A DNA stretch of 64,000 bases, taken from contig CM055957.1 of the NCBI GenBank assembly GCA_029490685.1, forward strand, positions 69,269,294 through 69,333,293, written 5' to 3'. Positions 35,201-45,810 of the stretch are shown one piece after another. Position 1 is the stretch's first letter. Every line of letters begins with the position of its first letter. The position numbers and the translations under genes are program-made. This DNA is from Schizonepeta tenuifolia (Eukaryota; Streptophyta; Magnoliopsida; Lamiales; Lamiaceae). Below the pieces are notes generated by a model. It saw only the letters and a program-made list of their open reading frames with translations. It had not been told where the DNA came from and searched no databases.

Positions 35201-35420
35201 CGTAAAACATGAAATTCCAGAAACACAACCAAATCGTAATATCGTGTCAAATCGTACCAAATATGTAACAATATTCCCCAAAAATGCCACAAACATGCAT
35301 GAATTGGTTAATCTCGAGTACGAGTTTAACAAAATCGTAGATACAAAAGTACGATATTACGAATATCGTAACATTGTACACATATGCTACGAGTGTACGA
35401 GTTCAACAAAAATCATGTCA
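32270..35420. repeat. TACGAT/ATCGTA motif field
   Basis: Dozens of copies, many as GTTACGATATTCCCAATATCG or GTTACGATGTTGTTAATCTC-like longer units and their inverse. Between about 32.5 and 33.3 kb larger direct units recur (GTGAGGGTGA, GTATGTTGTTACGATATT). From about 34.3 kb the ATCGTA orientation predominates. Confidence 0.85.
33300..33446 (+). other. Unrecognised coding-like island inside the motif-field element
   Basis: After TTTTCAAG the plus strand reads VVWTLIRPALTKPPHHRVQY, then an acidic/aromatic segment, then VLDFFGPKAKAAVKK and TGA. Its GC content and codon look differ from the surrounding AT-rich field. A shortened relative occurs at 32679-32722 (VAWTPVRPALT). This could be a captured host exon or a relic transposase end; I do not recognise it. 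Confidence 0.3.
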
Positions 35421-35975
35421 TCTGTATATGGTACAGCCGCCATGAACAACAAATTTCCAGATCTCCAACCTCAGATCTAATCGAAATTCTTCTTCAAACC
35501 AAAGAAAATCAATGGAAACAAACTATTGTACCTCCATCTTCGTTTAAATCTGAGAAAAACTTTCGACAACAAGCTTTGGAGAAAAAAAAAAACCGAAAAA
35601 CTCCAAAATCGAAACCCACAAGGAAAAAAACAGCAAAACTAATGAAGAATTCTCGAAGAAGATGACTTGGACGAGGCGGCGGCGGAGAAAGAGAGGAGCG
35701 GGGTGGCGGCGGATAAGGAGAGGAGTGGAGCGACGATGGTGATGAATTGTTGTTTTTTTAGAGAATTCGTAGAGAGAGAAAGAGGAAGAAAAAGAGAAAG
35801 AGAAAGATAAGACATAATTTGAAATGAAAATCTGCTGGAAAAAAAGGGAGAGAAGAAAGAGAAGAGAGAGAAATAAAGTAGAGACAGAGAAGTGGGTGAT
35901 TGGTGAAAAGTAAGGGTATTTTAGTCTCATCATGTTAAAATTAGCCTCTTTTATTATAAATAAAGTTGGGGTACA

Positions 35976-37424
35976 ACTTTATTGTTTTTATCTAAAGGGA
36001 GTCCATAAACATTAATAAATTCATTAAAATTTTAAGGCAGGAATAAAGTCTGTTATACAGAACATAATGCAGGCCGGAAAGGGACGTAAAATATGTTTTA
36101 GTTCTCCTCATTTATCATCTTTATGAATGTATACCACCAAATCATAGGATTCATATTCTCTATTTAATAGAAAATTATTTATTATACTCCACTTTGGTGC
36201 ACGAAGTATGACGAATATTATTGTCCGGTGTAAAAAAATACAATCAAAAGGGCAATAATCGATAAAACTTGGAAGCAAATAGTAACAAATAGTACTAATT
36301 TTTTCCGGCTTTAACTGTCTCAACTATTGTATTTATCTGTGTACGTCTCTGTTTGATTTCGTTATGTCACGCTGTATGTCATGCTTTTTGTACAGAAACT
36401 AAATGGGAAATTCGTTACTCATGCGAAAAACGCCTCTACCAAACAGCCCAAGCAATGACAACTAATGCGACACGATTAAAGTGATGAAACAAGCGCCCAA
36501 CCTTTTCAAACTTATGACGTGTTTGGTTATTAGTTTTTAATAAATCAGTAATTTCAAGGGGACAGCAGGCACGTGGGCATCACGTGGACTGCATGGGATG
36601 GACCAATTTGTTAATGGCCTATTCTTTGTTTTCTTTTTTTTATTATATTTCTGATCATGCTTGTCTTTTTCATCCCTTAAAGTGTTCAATTGATTTTTAT
36701 TCAATTTAATATAACAAGATATGATATTTAGTTTTACAATCACTTTGTTTCCTCTATTGTATTTTGTACAGAATGCCATGGAGGTCGAATATGTTACTAT
36801 GATTTATGTAGTACTTCCTCCGTTAGTGAAAAAAAAAAAAAAAACCTAATTATTTTAATTTTTTTGTTCGTAAAAAAGTGTTCTATTCCATTTCTTCAAT
36901 CACATTAAATGAGATCTTATTTCATTTATAATAACCGTTACTCTTATTTTATTTTTTTCTGCTCAAAATAAGTGGGACCATTATTTCACTCACAACAGTT
37001 TTAACTTTTTTTTTTTAACTTGTTTCCTTCATAACAAGTTAGACTTTTATTCTACTCACAAAATTTTTATTCCAATTTACTTTTTCCAATCTCAACAAAT
37101 GAGATCATTATTCCACTCACAACCACTTTATCAATTTTTTTACTCCACTTGCGCACCACACAATGGAACCTTATTTTGCTAGTAGATGAAGTACTCTGTA
37201 TCTCGTCAAAAGTACTATTATGAATAGCAACAACAAATCTTATAATCAAGAAAAAAAATTGGAAAACAAATATACTAGTACAAACTAAATTATCATTATA
37301 AAGTTCGTACTTGAATTTATTCATTTGTCACTTCAATAATTAATTAGTACTTAATTAACCTAATTTAACCTAATAATACCAATAATGCGTTAAATATATT
37401 TTTAGAAAATAATTTTTTTAAGTA
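35976..37424. other. AT-rich spacer with a possible degenerate MITE
   Basis: No gene. ACTTCCTCCGTTAGTG at about 36814 looks like a Stowaway end, and 36830-37200 contains repeated CTCACAA and TTATT.CACTCACAA words, but no good partner end was found. Confidence 0.35.
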
Positions 37425-37737
37425 CTCACTCCATCCCACCGAATACGGCATGTTTTCCAATTTAGAACTTTCCATTATACTTGATCTATTTCCTTTAAAG
37501 GAAATAATTAGTGTATATTTAGCATTATAAAATGTTGCATTCACATTACATATGGCCCACCATCCTATCAACCTACTCCCACTACACACTATCCACCAAT
37601 CACCATCTCATCCATAACTTTATTAGCATTATAATATTGCATTCACACTACACTAAACACTCTCTTTATACCCAATATCTTTTTTCTTAGTCTCCGTACA
37701 TATATAAACTAGGCCGTATTCGACGAGACGGAGGGAG
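37425..37737. mobile_element. Stowaway-like MITE
   Basis: Left CTCACTCCATCCCACCGAAT, inverted right CTCCCTCCGTCTCGTCGAAT, both followed by ACGGCC/ACGGCA. Flanked by TA at 37423-37424 and 37738-37739. 313 bp. The same family recurs, inverted and truncated, at 40608-40906. Confidence 0.9.
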
Positions 37738-37967
37738 TATCTTGTAAATAAACATGCGATCTGTACATTACTTCGTAAACACAAAATTCCCTCTTAAATA
37801 TCAGTCTGTTTGTTGTTTGTTTGTTTTCTTCTTTTCTTTTTTTGGGAAAAACGCGTTGGACGTCTAGTAAATTTATCTTCTTTAACCTATTAGAGCTAGG
37901 TATCTTCCATAAACCTCCCACACCCTGCATCTCTTATAAAATAGTACTCCATCCGTTACTTAGTTTA

Positions 37968-39779
37968 GACTATATGCATCGCGCCTCTATGGGGGATGAT
38001 CGAGTGTGGCTCGAGACCGGGGTAGCTCGAGCCCCCCGCGTAGCAAGCCACCGCACCTCGAGGCGTGCTCGAACACTCGGGATGGGCTCGAGCTAAGCGA
38101 GTGCAAGCCACGCGCGTCCATTTTCGATTAAAATAAAAAATTAATGACGCGTGTTTACACGCGCCTAACGTAAAAAAAATTTTAATTTCGAACGTTGCTG
38201 CTTTCTCAACGGCTAAATGCTGATTTTTTTTTCCTTTTCCTCCATTATAAATACAACTCTCAACCCTCATTCATCCCACACTAAACATACAACCTCTTTC
38301 TCTCTCAAATTGTCTTTGTCGAATTTTTCATCTTCGTCGGTGGAATATGTCGAGGGCGGCACCGACAACGAGGTAATGGAGATGATGGCGGACGTGGATC
38401 GACACATACGTGCACACTTAGCGGCGCAGAAAAAGAAGAAGAAGAGGGCGCGCAGGTTCGTCAACCGCGATCGAGAAGCGGCGTGTGCGCTCCTACACGT
38501 CGACTACTTCGCCGACAACCCTATATACGGCGAGTATTTTTTCCGACGCCGTTTCCGGATGCATAAACATCTGTTCTTGCGCATCTGCAACACGTTGGAG
38601 GAAAACGTCCGCTACTTCACGCATCGACAAGATGCACTCGGACGATGGGGGCTGACGTCGGTGCAAAAATGCACGATGGCGGTGCGACAACTGGCCACCG
38701 GTGGTGCTGCAGACTCCTTCGACGAGTATCTGAAGATCGGAGATAGCACGGGCAGACTTTGCCTCAAAAAAATTTGCCGAGCAATGATCGATCTCTTCGG
38801 CGAGCGATACCTGAGGAAGCCAAACGCTTCCGACCCCGCACGTCTCCTCCGAATGCACGAGGCGCGGCATGGGTTTCCGGGGATACTCGGAGCCTGAATT
38901 GCATGCCTACCTTAATCTTGGAGGCAGTGGCGTCACAGGATTTGTGGATCTGGCATGCCTTTTTTGGGTGTGCCAGCTCCAACAACGATATCAACGTCCT
39001 CAATCAGTCGCCCTTGTTCACCGACGTGCTTGAAGATAGAGCTCCACCGTGCACCTTCACCGTCAACGGCAACCGCTAAGATAAGGGGTAGTACTTGACC
39101 GACGGGATCTACCCTACTTGGACAACACTGATCAAAGCACCGAAGGTTGAAACTGACCCAAAGACGGCGAGGTTCAAGAGGATGCAGGAGGCGGCCAGAA
39201 AGGACATAGAGCGGGCCTTTGGAGTGCTCCAAGCCCGATGGGGAATAATCCGTGCTCCGGGTCGGTGCTGGTACACGAGGCATCTACGAGACATCATGTT
39301 CGCGTGCATTATTTTACACAACATGATCATCGAAGACGAGCGGGAGGATGTGGAGAATTAGAGAGACGACTCCGATTCTCCGTCCACTAGCGGGATATCC
39401 CGGAGGACCTGTCCGATTGCCTTTAAGACCTATCTCGCTCGGGAAGCCGACTTGAGAGATCAACGAAAGCACGTTCGACTTACCAATGATCTCACCGAGC
39501 ACGTTTACCAGAAATTTGGACCTCTACGGGAGTAATCCACATTTTAATTAATGTAATTTTTTTTATTTTAATTAATGTAATTTTGTTTTGAATTAATGTA
39601 ATATTATTTTTATTAATGGAATTTTATGAATTAATTTAATGAAAATGGAAAATTATTTAATATTGTGCTAGAGACCCCTTGGAGACCGTTAGGATGCAGG
39701 GGTAGGAATCTCTAAGGGTGCTCTAGTACTGGAGACCCCCTTGGAGACCACTAATGGTCTCCAAAGAATGCAGATAGTC
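37968..39779 (+). mobile_element. PIF/Harbinger-like element 3 (transposase only)
   Basis: Target duplication TTA at 37965-37967 and 39780-39782. Left end GACTATATGCATCGCGCC; inverted right end GACTATCTGCATTCTTTGG, close to the ends of element 2. The left subterminal region has repeated GCTCGAG words and the right repeated GGAGACC words. A TATAA box lies at about 38246. It carries a broken DDE transposase and no ORF1, complementing elements 1 and 2. Confidence 0.87.
38376..39361 (+). pseudogene. PIF/Harbinger DDE transposase, internally deleted
   Basis: Begins MEMMADVDRHIRAHLAAQ at 38376, then FRRRFRMHKHLFLRICNTL, LTSVQKCTMAVRQLATG and YLRKPNASDPARLLRMHEA. After GFPGILGA comes a TGA (38895-38897). 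The segment that should carry the first catalytic Asp is missing, and sequence resumes at about 38910 in another frame: LEAVASQDLWIWHAFFG and SNNDINVLNQSPLF, with the second Asp. A third block from about 39098 has DGIYPTW, RKDIERAFGVLQARWGI (with the Glu) and IILHNMIIEDER, ending at TAG 39359-39361. It is similar to plant HARBI1/ALP1-like nucleases. The deletion and frame changes predict no catalysis. Confidence 0.88.
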
Positions 39780-39782
39780 TTA

Positions 39783-40607
39783 TAGACTTAATGTTCTGCA
39801 TGAAAATTAAGTATATAAGTATATCTGTATATAGGTAAATAAAAATAGAAAGTGAATAGATCCCATAATTTGTAAGGACTTTAAAGGATTATTTATTTCC
39901 TTATTTGGAAGTAGATATGTTGTGTGGCACATTTATTTTAAGAAATATAAACAAATTGAATGGGACGGAGGAAGTACTACTTCTATTAAAGTTATGAATT
40001 AATGACATTTTGGTCTAATTTTCTCTCAAAATTGCCTAGAATTTGTGTTAATTAAGTTGACCGTATCAACAATTTTTATTATCACTATCTATATTATAAT
40101 ACTAGTATGTATTACTAATATTTTGCAATAAAATTCCATCTAATCGTTAAGCCACATATGTGGTAACTGATACTGTATGCACGATTTGTTAGCTCTAATA
40201 CTTGCCACAAATTTGAGCCGAGCTACATCCATGGAAGAAAAGTGAAAAATGTGGTGCGACGTCAGGGGTTGATCACAAGGAAATTATGTTTTGTTTGATT
40301 CAAGTAGATGAATAAAATGATAATGGATTAAGTAGATGGGCGGAATAGTAGCAATAAATGTATTTATTTATTGGGTATTTAGTTCAAAGTGAAAATAAAC
40401 CACTTCGTAAAAATTTCCTTTTTTAAAAGAATGATTTTATACCAATCTGATTTGGAGGGTAATATTTTGAGAGTTTAGATTATCCTTTATTATTTTAATA
40501 ATTTACTTATTAACCGAATCAAATAAGAAATAATGAAATCACTTTACTGAATTTCTTTCCAAACTCTAAAAATATCCAACCAAGGATTAAATTAAGACAA
40601 TTATTTC
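39783..40607. other. AT-rich spacer with a Stowaway end remnant
   Basis: TGGGACGGAGGAAGTA at about 39961-39976 looks like one end of a Stowaway MITE without a partner. Nothing else recognised. Confidence 0.4.
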
Positions 40608-40906
40608 TATACACCTAATTTATATGGGCACAGAGATTAAAAAAAAAATGTATTGTGTATAAAGAGAGTGTTTAGTGTAGTATGAATGTAATATTATAAT
40701 ACTAATAAAGTTATAGATGAGATGATGGATAGTATGTAGTGGGAGTAGGTTAGTAAGGGTTAGATGAGATGGTGGACCACATGTAGTGTGAAGCAACATT
40801 TTTATAATGCTAAATATATACTAATTATTTCCTTAAATGAAACAGGCCAAGTATAGTGGGACGTCCAAAAATGGAAAATAGGCCGTATTGGATGGAACGG
40901 AGAGAG
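40608..40906. mobile_element. Truncated Stowaway-like MITE, same family as 37425-37737, inverted
   Basis: The reverse complement matches 37425-37737 through AATACGGCC, GGAAATAATTAGTATATATT, TAGCATTATAAAA.TGTTGC and CACTAAACACTCTCTTTATA. The right end GGAACGGAGAGAG is followed by TA at 40907-40908. The left terminal repeat is lost or strongly diverged. Confidence 0.8.
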
Positions 40907-41039
40907 TACTATACATTCACCTTTTGTCTTAATTGTATTTTGTCTTTAGTGTTTTTTGTCTTCTCGTGTCTTTTAGCGTTTTTTTTTTAATTCCAGAGTT
41001 GAATTTCATTTTTTTTTTTCAATTTCCAAAATTTTTTAC

Positions 41040-41340
41040 CTCTTTATTTTTTATTTGCCGCTTCTTCTCTTCTCAAGAGATCGAGCGAGGGGAGCCGAAG
41101 GCCTCGGAGTCAGCCGAACGAACTAAATTGTTGCTACTAAGATTATCTTTATATTAATAATCGGAACGAAAGCGGAGCCATAAAATCGGAGCCGAAACTC
41201 TATAGTAAAATTTAAAAAATAAAGTTAAAATTATAAATAAAATAAATCAGACGTGTGCACAACATGCGCCGCGCATAGAAGCGCATACGTGTAGTACATG
41301 GCCGCTCACGGTTGCATAATATACAACCGTCCGCAGAGAA
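41040..41340 (+). repeat. Dispersed repeat copy B (related to 1485-1730)
   Basis: In reverse complement relative to copy A: CTAAATTGTTG, GATTATCTTTATATTAATAA and AAATCGGAGCCG correspond. An ATGCGCCGCGCA-type GC-rich tract follows. Unclassified. Confidence 0.4.
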
Positions 41341-41637
41341 ACGCGCCTCCTAAATTAATTAGGCCAGATCATATTGTACGGAGATGGGTCCATCTCTTCA
41401 GGTGGCGTCTTCGTTGAGGATTGAGAAACCCGGCCCCAGAAAGATTAGAAAGAATTCATACAATAATGAACTTCAACAGCTTAATCAAAATAAGGATTTT
41501 TTTCAGAACTTCAACAAAGACGGATAATCTAAATTATGAACTTCAAGTCTTCAACAGCTTAATCTATCTTGAGCTCCAAAAGTTATTTTAATTTTTCTAT
41601 CTATATTGAGTTCCAAAAGTTATTTTAATGTTTTCGA

Positions 41638-41643
<6 letters not shown>

Positions 41644-41684
<41 letters not shown>

Positions 41685-41775
41685 ATATATATTAAAAAAT
41701 AGGGATAAAATTTTTAAATTTAAAGGTCGAAATAAAATTGAGGAAGAGATGGTAAGCTAATAATATAGGTGCAGT

Positions 41776-41829
<54 letters not shown>
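41644..41829. repeat. Two (AT)n microsatellites
   Basis: AT runs at about 41644-41692 and 41777-41829, separated by about 85 bases of ordinary sequence. The open frame across 41692-41880 is an Ile-Tyr artefact of the repeat. Confidence 0.9.
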
Positions 41830-41833
<4 letters not shown>

Positions 41834-42330
41834 AAATCACTATACCCACTTTGAAGATAACATGTACTTCTCATACCCACTTATATAATTATTTACTCCA
41901 TATATTCACTTGGCCCACAAAAAGTACTTTTTACCATTTGTTTATGATTTTTTCTTTAATTTTATCTGTACAAAAATTGTCAACTCCACCTCAATTTCGC
42001 CGAGATGACTCATGATTGAATCATCATCAGTTGAATAACTTTTTGAATAAGGCCAAAATGTATGGGATGATAGATATGTAAGTTTCACGTGAATAAAAGT
42101 TATTAAAATTGACATGCATGCAAAATTTGTAGCATTTTTAACAGTAATTTTGCATGCGGGTAAGTGTTATATTAAATGCATTATTGAATTGGAATTCTTC
42201 AACTTATATATGATTCACAAATTCATTGATTTGTATGCTAACATAAGAAAAAAAAATTGAGAGAAAAGAAAGAGTGAATATTAGATCAAAAAAATTACAT
42301 TAGTCATTACTGTTATTCAATTCTAAAGAG

Positions 42331-43128
42331 GTGAGTATAATACAATATTTATAATTTTGTAAACAAATAAACATACAGATCGCGGATATTTTGTACAGAT
42401 GGACAATAATAATACACCGTCTGTACAGAATTTGTTCAATATGTATATTTATTTTATTTACAGAAATTTGACAATCTTTATTTTTGTTATGTTTATAACA
42501 TTATTGTTTGTATTTTGCAGAAATTAGGTCCGAACTCAATTTTCTTTTATTTATATAAAGAGATTTTTGAAACGGGTTGAATAGAGACTAGAAAACAATT
42601 AGCATTGTGTTTTCAATTCGCATTTACAAAAGGCAAGTCTTAAAAAATAAATATTATTTTTTTTTAAAATAAAAACTATACAGATCAATAAAAAATTGTA
42701 CAGGTCAGTCAAAATGTAGAGATAAACTTGTACAGTGTGATTGAGATATATACATTTTTTTTATTTAAAACATTTATATTAACTGTCACGATCTTTATTT
42801 TATTTTATTTATAATATTATTGTTTGTAGTTTTCAGAAATATAATTCGAATTGAAAATCTTTGATAAAGATATTTGAAAAATGTGGGTTAATCCAGACTT
42901 AAAATTATTTTGTCAATTAAAATTCATAAAGTTGAGCGTTAAAAAAATTGATTTAATTTTCAAAAAAATAAAAATAATACAGATCGAAAAAATGCTATAC
43001 AAGTCGATGCATGTTATAGTACGATCTGTATATTATTTTTCCGATACGTACTAAATTTATTTTTAATAAATTAATTTAATATTATATATGTATATTTATA
43101 TATGAATAGTTGTTTTTAATTATTTCAG
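42331..43128 (+). other. 5' UTR intron of MULE 2 with a TACAGATC motif array
   Basis: A GTGAGT donor at 42331 and TATTTCAG acceptor at 43121-43128 directly before ATG mirror the MULE 1 layout. Inside are TACAGATCG, GTACAGATGG, CGTCTGTACAG, TACAGATCA, GTACAGGTC, GTACAGTG, TACAGATCG, TACAAGTCG and CGATCTGTA, many self-complementary around TGTACA. Confidence 0.55.
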
Positions 43129-44200
43129 ATGGAATGCAAGATGTTTCGCGTTAAATTCAACGGCGTTTAGACGATCATGTTTATAATGGCGGAAAAGAGC
43201 GCACTTTCTATCTTCCGTTGGATATGATAAGTTTTTCCAATATTAAGGAACAAATAAATTTCATAATGATGTCTAGATCGTTAAGTTGTAGTTTTGAAAT
43301 ATTATATTTTTCAACGTTTCAATTCGGTGTCGAAAAATATAGAGTAATGATGATCGACTTTGTCGATTGTGTGCTACTGAGTTTGAGCCTACGTTGTATA
43401 TCGGGCATAGTGATTCTATGTATAGACCTAGCTTTGATTTGAATGCTTCTTCGCAATTTGTCAATGATGATGTGTATCTGTCTCAGTACTCGCAGTACGA
43501 CGATTCCCTCGCATGTATGGCTTCATGTGATTGGCTTGGTGATACACAAATTGAATCTCAAAGTGGAGCGATTGTTATTGCTCAGGAGCAATCACAAGCA
43601 CCAGAGCCAGAGCCGCAGCCACAACCTGTGCAGTCCTATGCCACTGTCTTAGAGGAGGATGATGGTGAAGATGATGAAGAATATGTTACTGAATCTGAGT
43701 CTGACGACACTGATGACGAAGAGAAACATACTGCCACTTTGAACCTTGGAACTATTGCTGAATTTGTTAACTAGGTGCATACTCAAGGCGGCGTGAACAA
43801 GCTCCTAGCAATGCTGATGCAGAAAACTCGTACACCCCTTGTTGACGAAGAGACGGAGCTCGCCACTGAAGCGGCGGACCTACGAAATTTGTTAGTTCCC
43901 ATGATTCCACTAGAACCTGCTGCTTCTCTTGTTGTTGATGTTCTAGATAACATGCCTAACAATCCTTCGAGTTTGAGCTCCATATTTAAAGACAAGGATC
44001 AATTGAGGCTTGCAGTTGGGTTGTGGCACTTGGACCAACGAGCTGAGTTTTGTTCTCCGCGATCAGATACGGGGCGTGTTCACTACAAATGCAAGTTTGG
44101 CACGGTGTGTTCTTTCGATTTGTGCGCTAAGAAAGAGGGCGACTATTGATATATTCACATGTTCGTCCCGACGCATACTTGCACAACCAATATGAACCAT
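43129..44200 (+). pseudogene. MULE 2 transposase N-terminal fragment, broken
   Basis: ATG at 43129 starts MECKMFRVKFNGV, with TAG shortly after. A PB1-like region continues in shifted frames (YNGGKERTFYLPLDMISFS). From about 43370 another frame has SMYRPSFDLNASSQ and an acidic stretch, with a TAG after GTIAEFVN (43772-43774). The MuDR DNA-binding domain follows: SIFKDKDQLRLAVGLWHLDQ, then a Cys/His pattern (CKFGTVCSFDLC), a TGA after KKEGDY, and FVPTHTC beyond it. Nothing of the DDE domain is present. Homologous in plan to MULE 1 but shorter and more decayed. 44201-44640 holds nothing recognised. Confidence 0.75.
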
Positions 44201-44841
44201 CCTCTAATGCTAAGTTTAATATTTTCGATTTTATTTCATCTCTAAGTTTAAATAATTTTCCAAAATATTTGATCTCCTAAGTTTAATTCATTTTACTTTT
44301 AATTAAGGCATGATGATTTGTTTCGTTGGTGATTGTTAATTAAGGCGATATGCTTGACTAAATTTAATTCTTTGTTTCGTGGTTAATAAAACGAGATTAC
44401 TAAGTTTAATTCTAAGTTTAATTTTTTGTTTCGTTGGTGATTTGTTTCGTGGTGGAGGGGATATGCTAAGATTAATGTTGTGAATTTGCAAGTGATTCAT
44501 CAATTAAAACTGATTGACGAATTAAAAAAGCAGATTACAAAATGATGAAATCAAAAACAGAAATATAAGCAAGAACTAAATGCAGTAGTACAATAAATTT
44601 AAGTGAAGGAATAAAGCAATAAAAACTGGAAGATATTTATTGACAAGATCGAAAATAAGGAGGGAATTTCATTCACTTTTTTCAGTTTGGAGGGAATACA
44701 AAAGAATCATTTTTGGGGGAAAAGTTAAACCTCAAAAAGCTGACCTAACCCATCTACCCACCATAAATATGCAGCAGGTTATGCCAACATTCATTACACT
44801 TCATTCATTACAAATTCTGCAGTAAATAGAAGGCAAAAACA

Positions 44842-45810
44842 ATGCTTGAACCCAACAAGCATAAGCTGAATTTGTCAGAAATTCAAAGGAATAATCTTGT
44901 CTCCTTTCTTCTTCAAAACAACAACAATTTGAAACTCAAATATGGCGCCAAAAAGGAAGCAACAAAGATGTTTGGTGTTGATGTGAAGACTATCTGAAAA
45001 ATCTGGAATGCAACTCTTACTCAGCAACATCTAGGTCAGCCCCTACATTTGAAATCCATGAAGAAAGGTTCAATAAAAGGCACAAGAAAAATTCTAGATG
45101 AAGAAAAAGTGAAGAACTTATCAGTTTTGGAGAGAGCTAACATTAGGAAGTTTGCTTTTAACATGCGAGTCAATACAAGTGTTGTTCAAAGACAGCTGAG
45201 AGAGGATAAGGTATTATCTCATACCAATGCAATCAAAACCTTACTAACCCCTACAAATAAGCTTTCTGGGCTCAAATGAAGCCTAAGCATGCTTAGCTGC
45301 ATCAGCAGCAATGGAAGAATCAAGTTTCAACCAATGTACAACATCATTCATGTTGATGAGAAGTGGTTCAACATGACCCAGACTACACAGAGATACTATG
45401 TAGTTGCAGGGGAGAAACAACAATATAGAACATGCAAAAGCAAGCAACACATAGATAAAATCATGTTCATATGTGTTGTTGGAAGACCAATCACTGATTC
45501 AGAAGGCAATGAGATATTTGATGGTAAATTTGGTACAATGCTCACAAAAGCCTATCATTGCAACCAAAAGGTACAATGCTCAAAAAGCCTATCATTGCAA
45601 TCACAAAACCTGTGATGAATGATGCATTTATCAATTGGGTAATTGTTTTATTTCCTATGCTATCAAATTATATGCAAATCATCATTTAGCCATGTTATTT
45701 CACACTCATATATCATGCAGATTGTTCCAACAATAATAGCAAAGTGGCCAGAAGGTATCAACAAAAATATCTTCATACAACAAGATAATGCAAGGCCTCA
45801 CATCAGTAAC
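44842..45810 (+). pseudogene. Plant mariner-like element transposase, split by the Copia insertion
   Basis: ATG at 44842: MLEPNKHKLNLSEIQRNNLV, then a helix-turn-helix region (KEATKMFGVDVKTI, with TGA at 44995 where Arg is expected). The region SIKGTRKILDEEKVKNLS follows. After a frame change near 45277 comes IIHVDEKWFNMTQTTQRYYV with the first catalytic Asp. A 38-bp direct duplication disrupts 45533-45606. A GTAATT...CATGCAG intron (45639-45720) joins FINW to IVPTIIAKWPEGINKN. IFIQQDNARPHI holds the second Asp. The Copia LTR begins 16 bases later, so the third Asp should lie beyond the window. It is the plant DD39D mariner type that mobilises Stowaway MITEs. Confidence 0.88.

Larger units (their letters stand above)
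31643..35975. mobile_element. Long-inverted-repeat element filled with TACGAT/ATCGTA motifs, class unknown
   Basis: The ends are inverted copies: left TTGTACTCCAACTTAATTTA then CAATAAAAGAGG; right, inverted, TTGTACCCCAACTTTATTTA then TAATAAAAGAGG. Similarity continues for a few hundred bases as a CT- and CCGCC-rich leader-like tract on both sides (31760-32110 and 35600-35900). The core (32270-35420) is a dense field of TACGAT, ATCGTA and CTCGTAC words, often as TACGATATT...AATATCGTA hairpins. No transposase and no clear target duplication. It could be a non-autonomous MULE-like or foldback element. Confidence 0.6.

Noticed and set aside
41692..41880. Minus-strand frame rich in Ile-Tyr
   Set aside because: Direct product of the (AT)n microsatellite.
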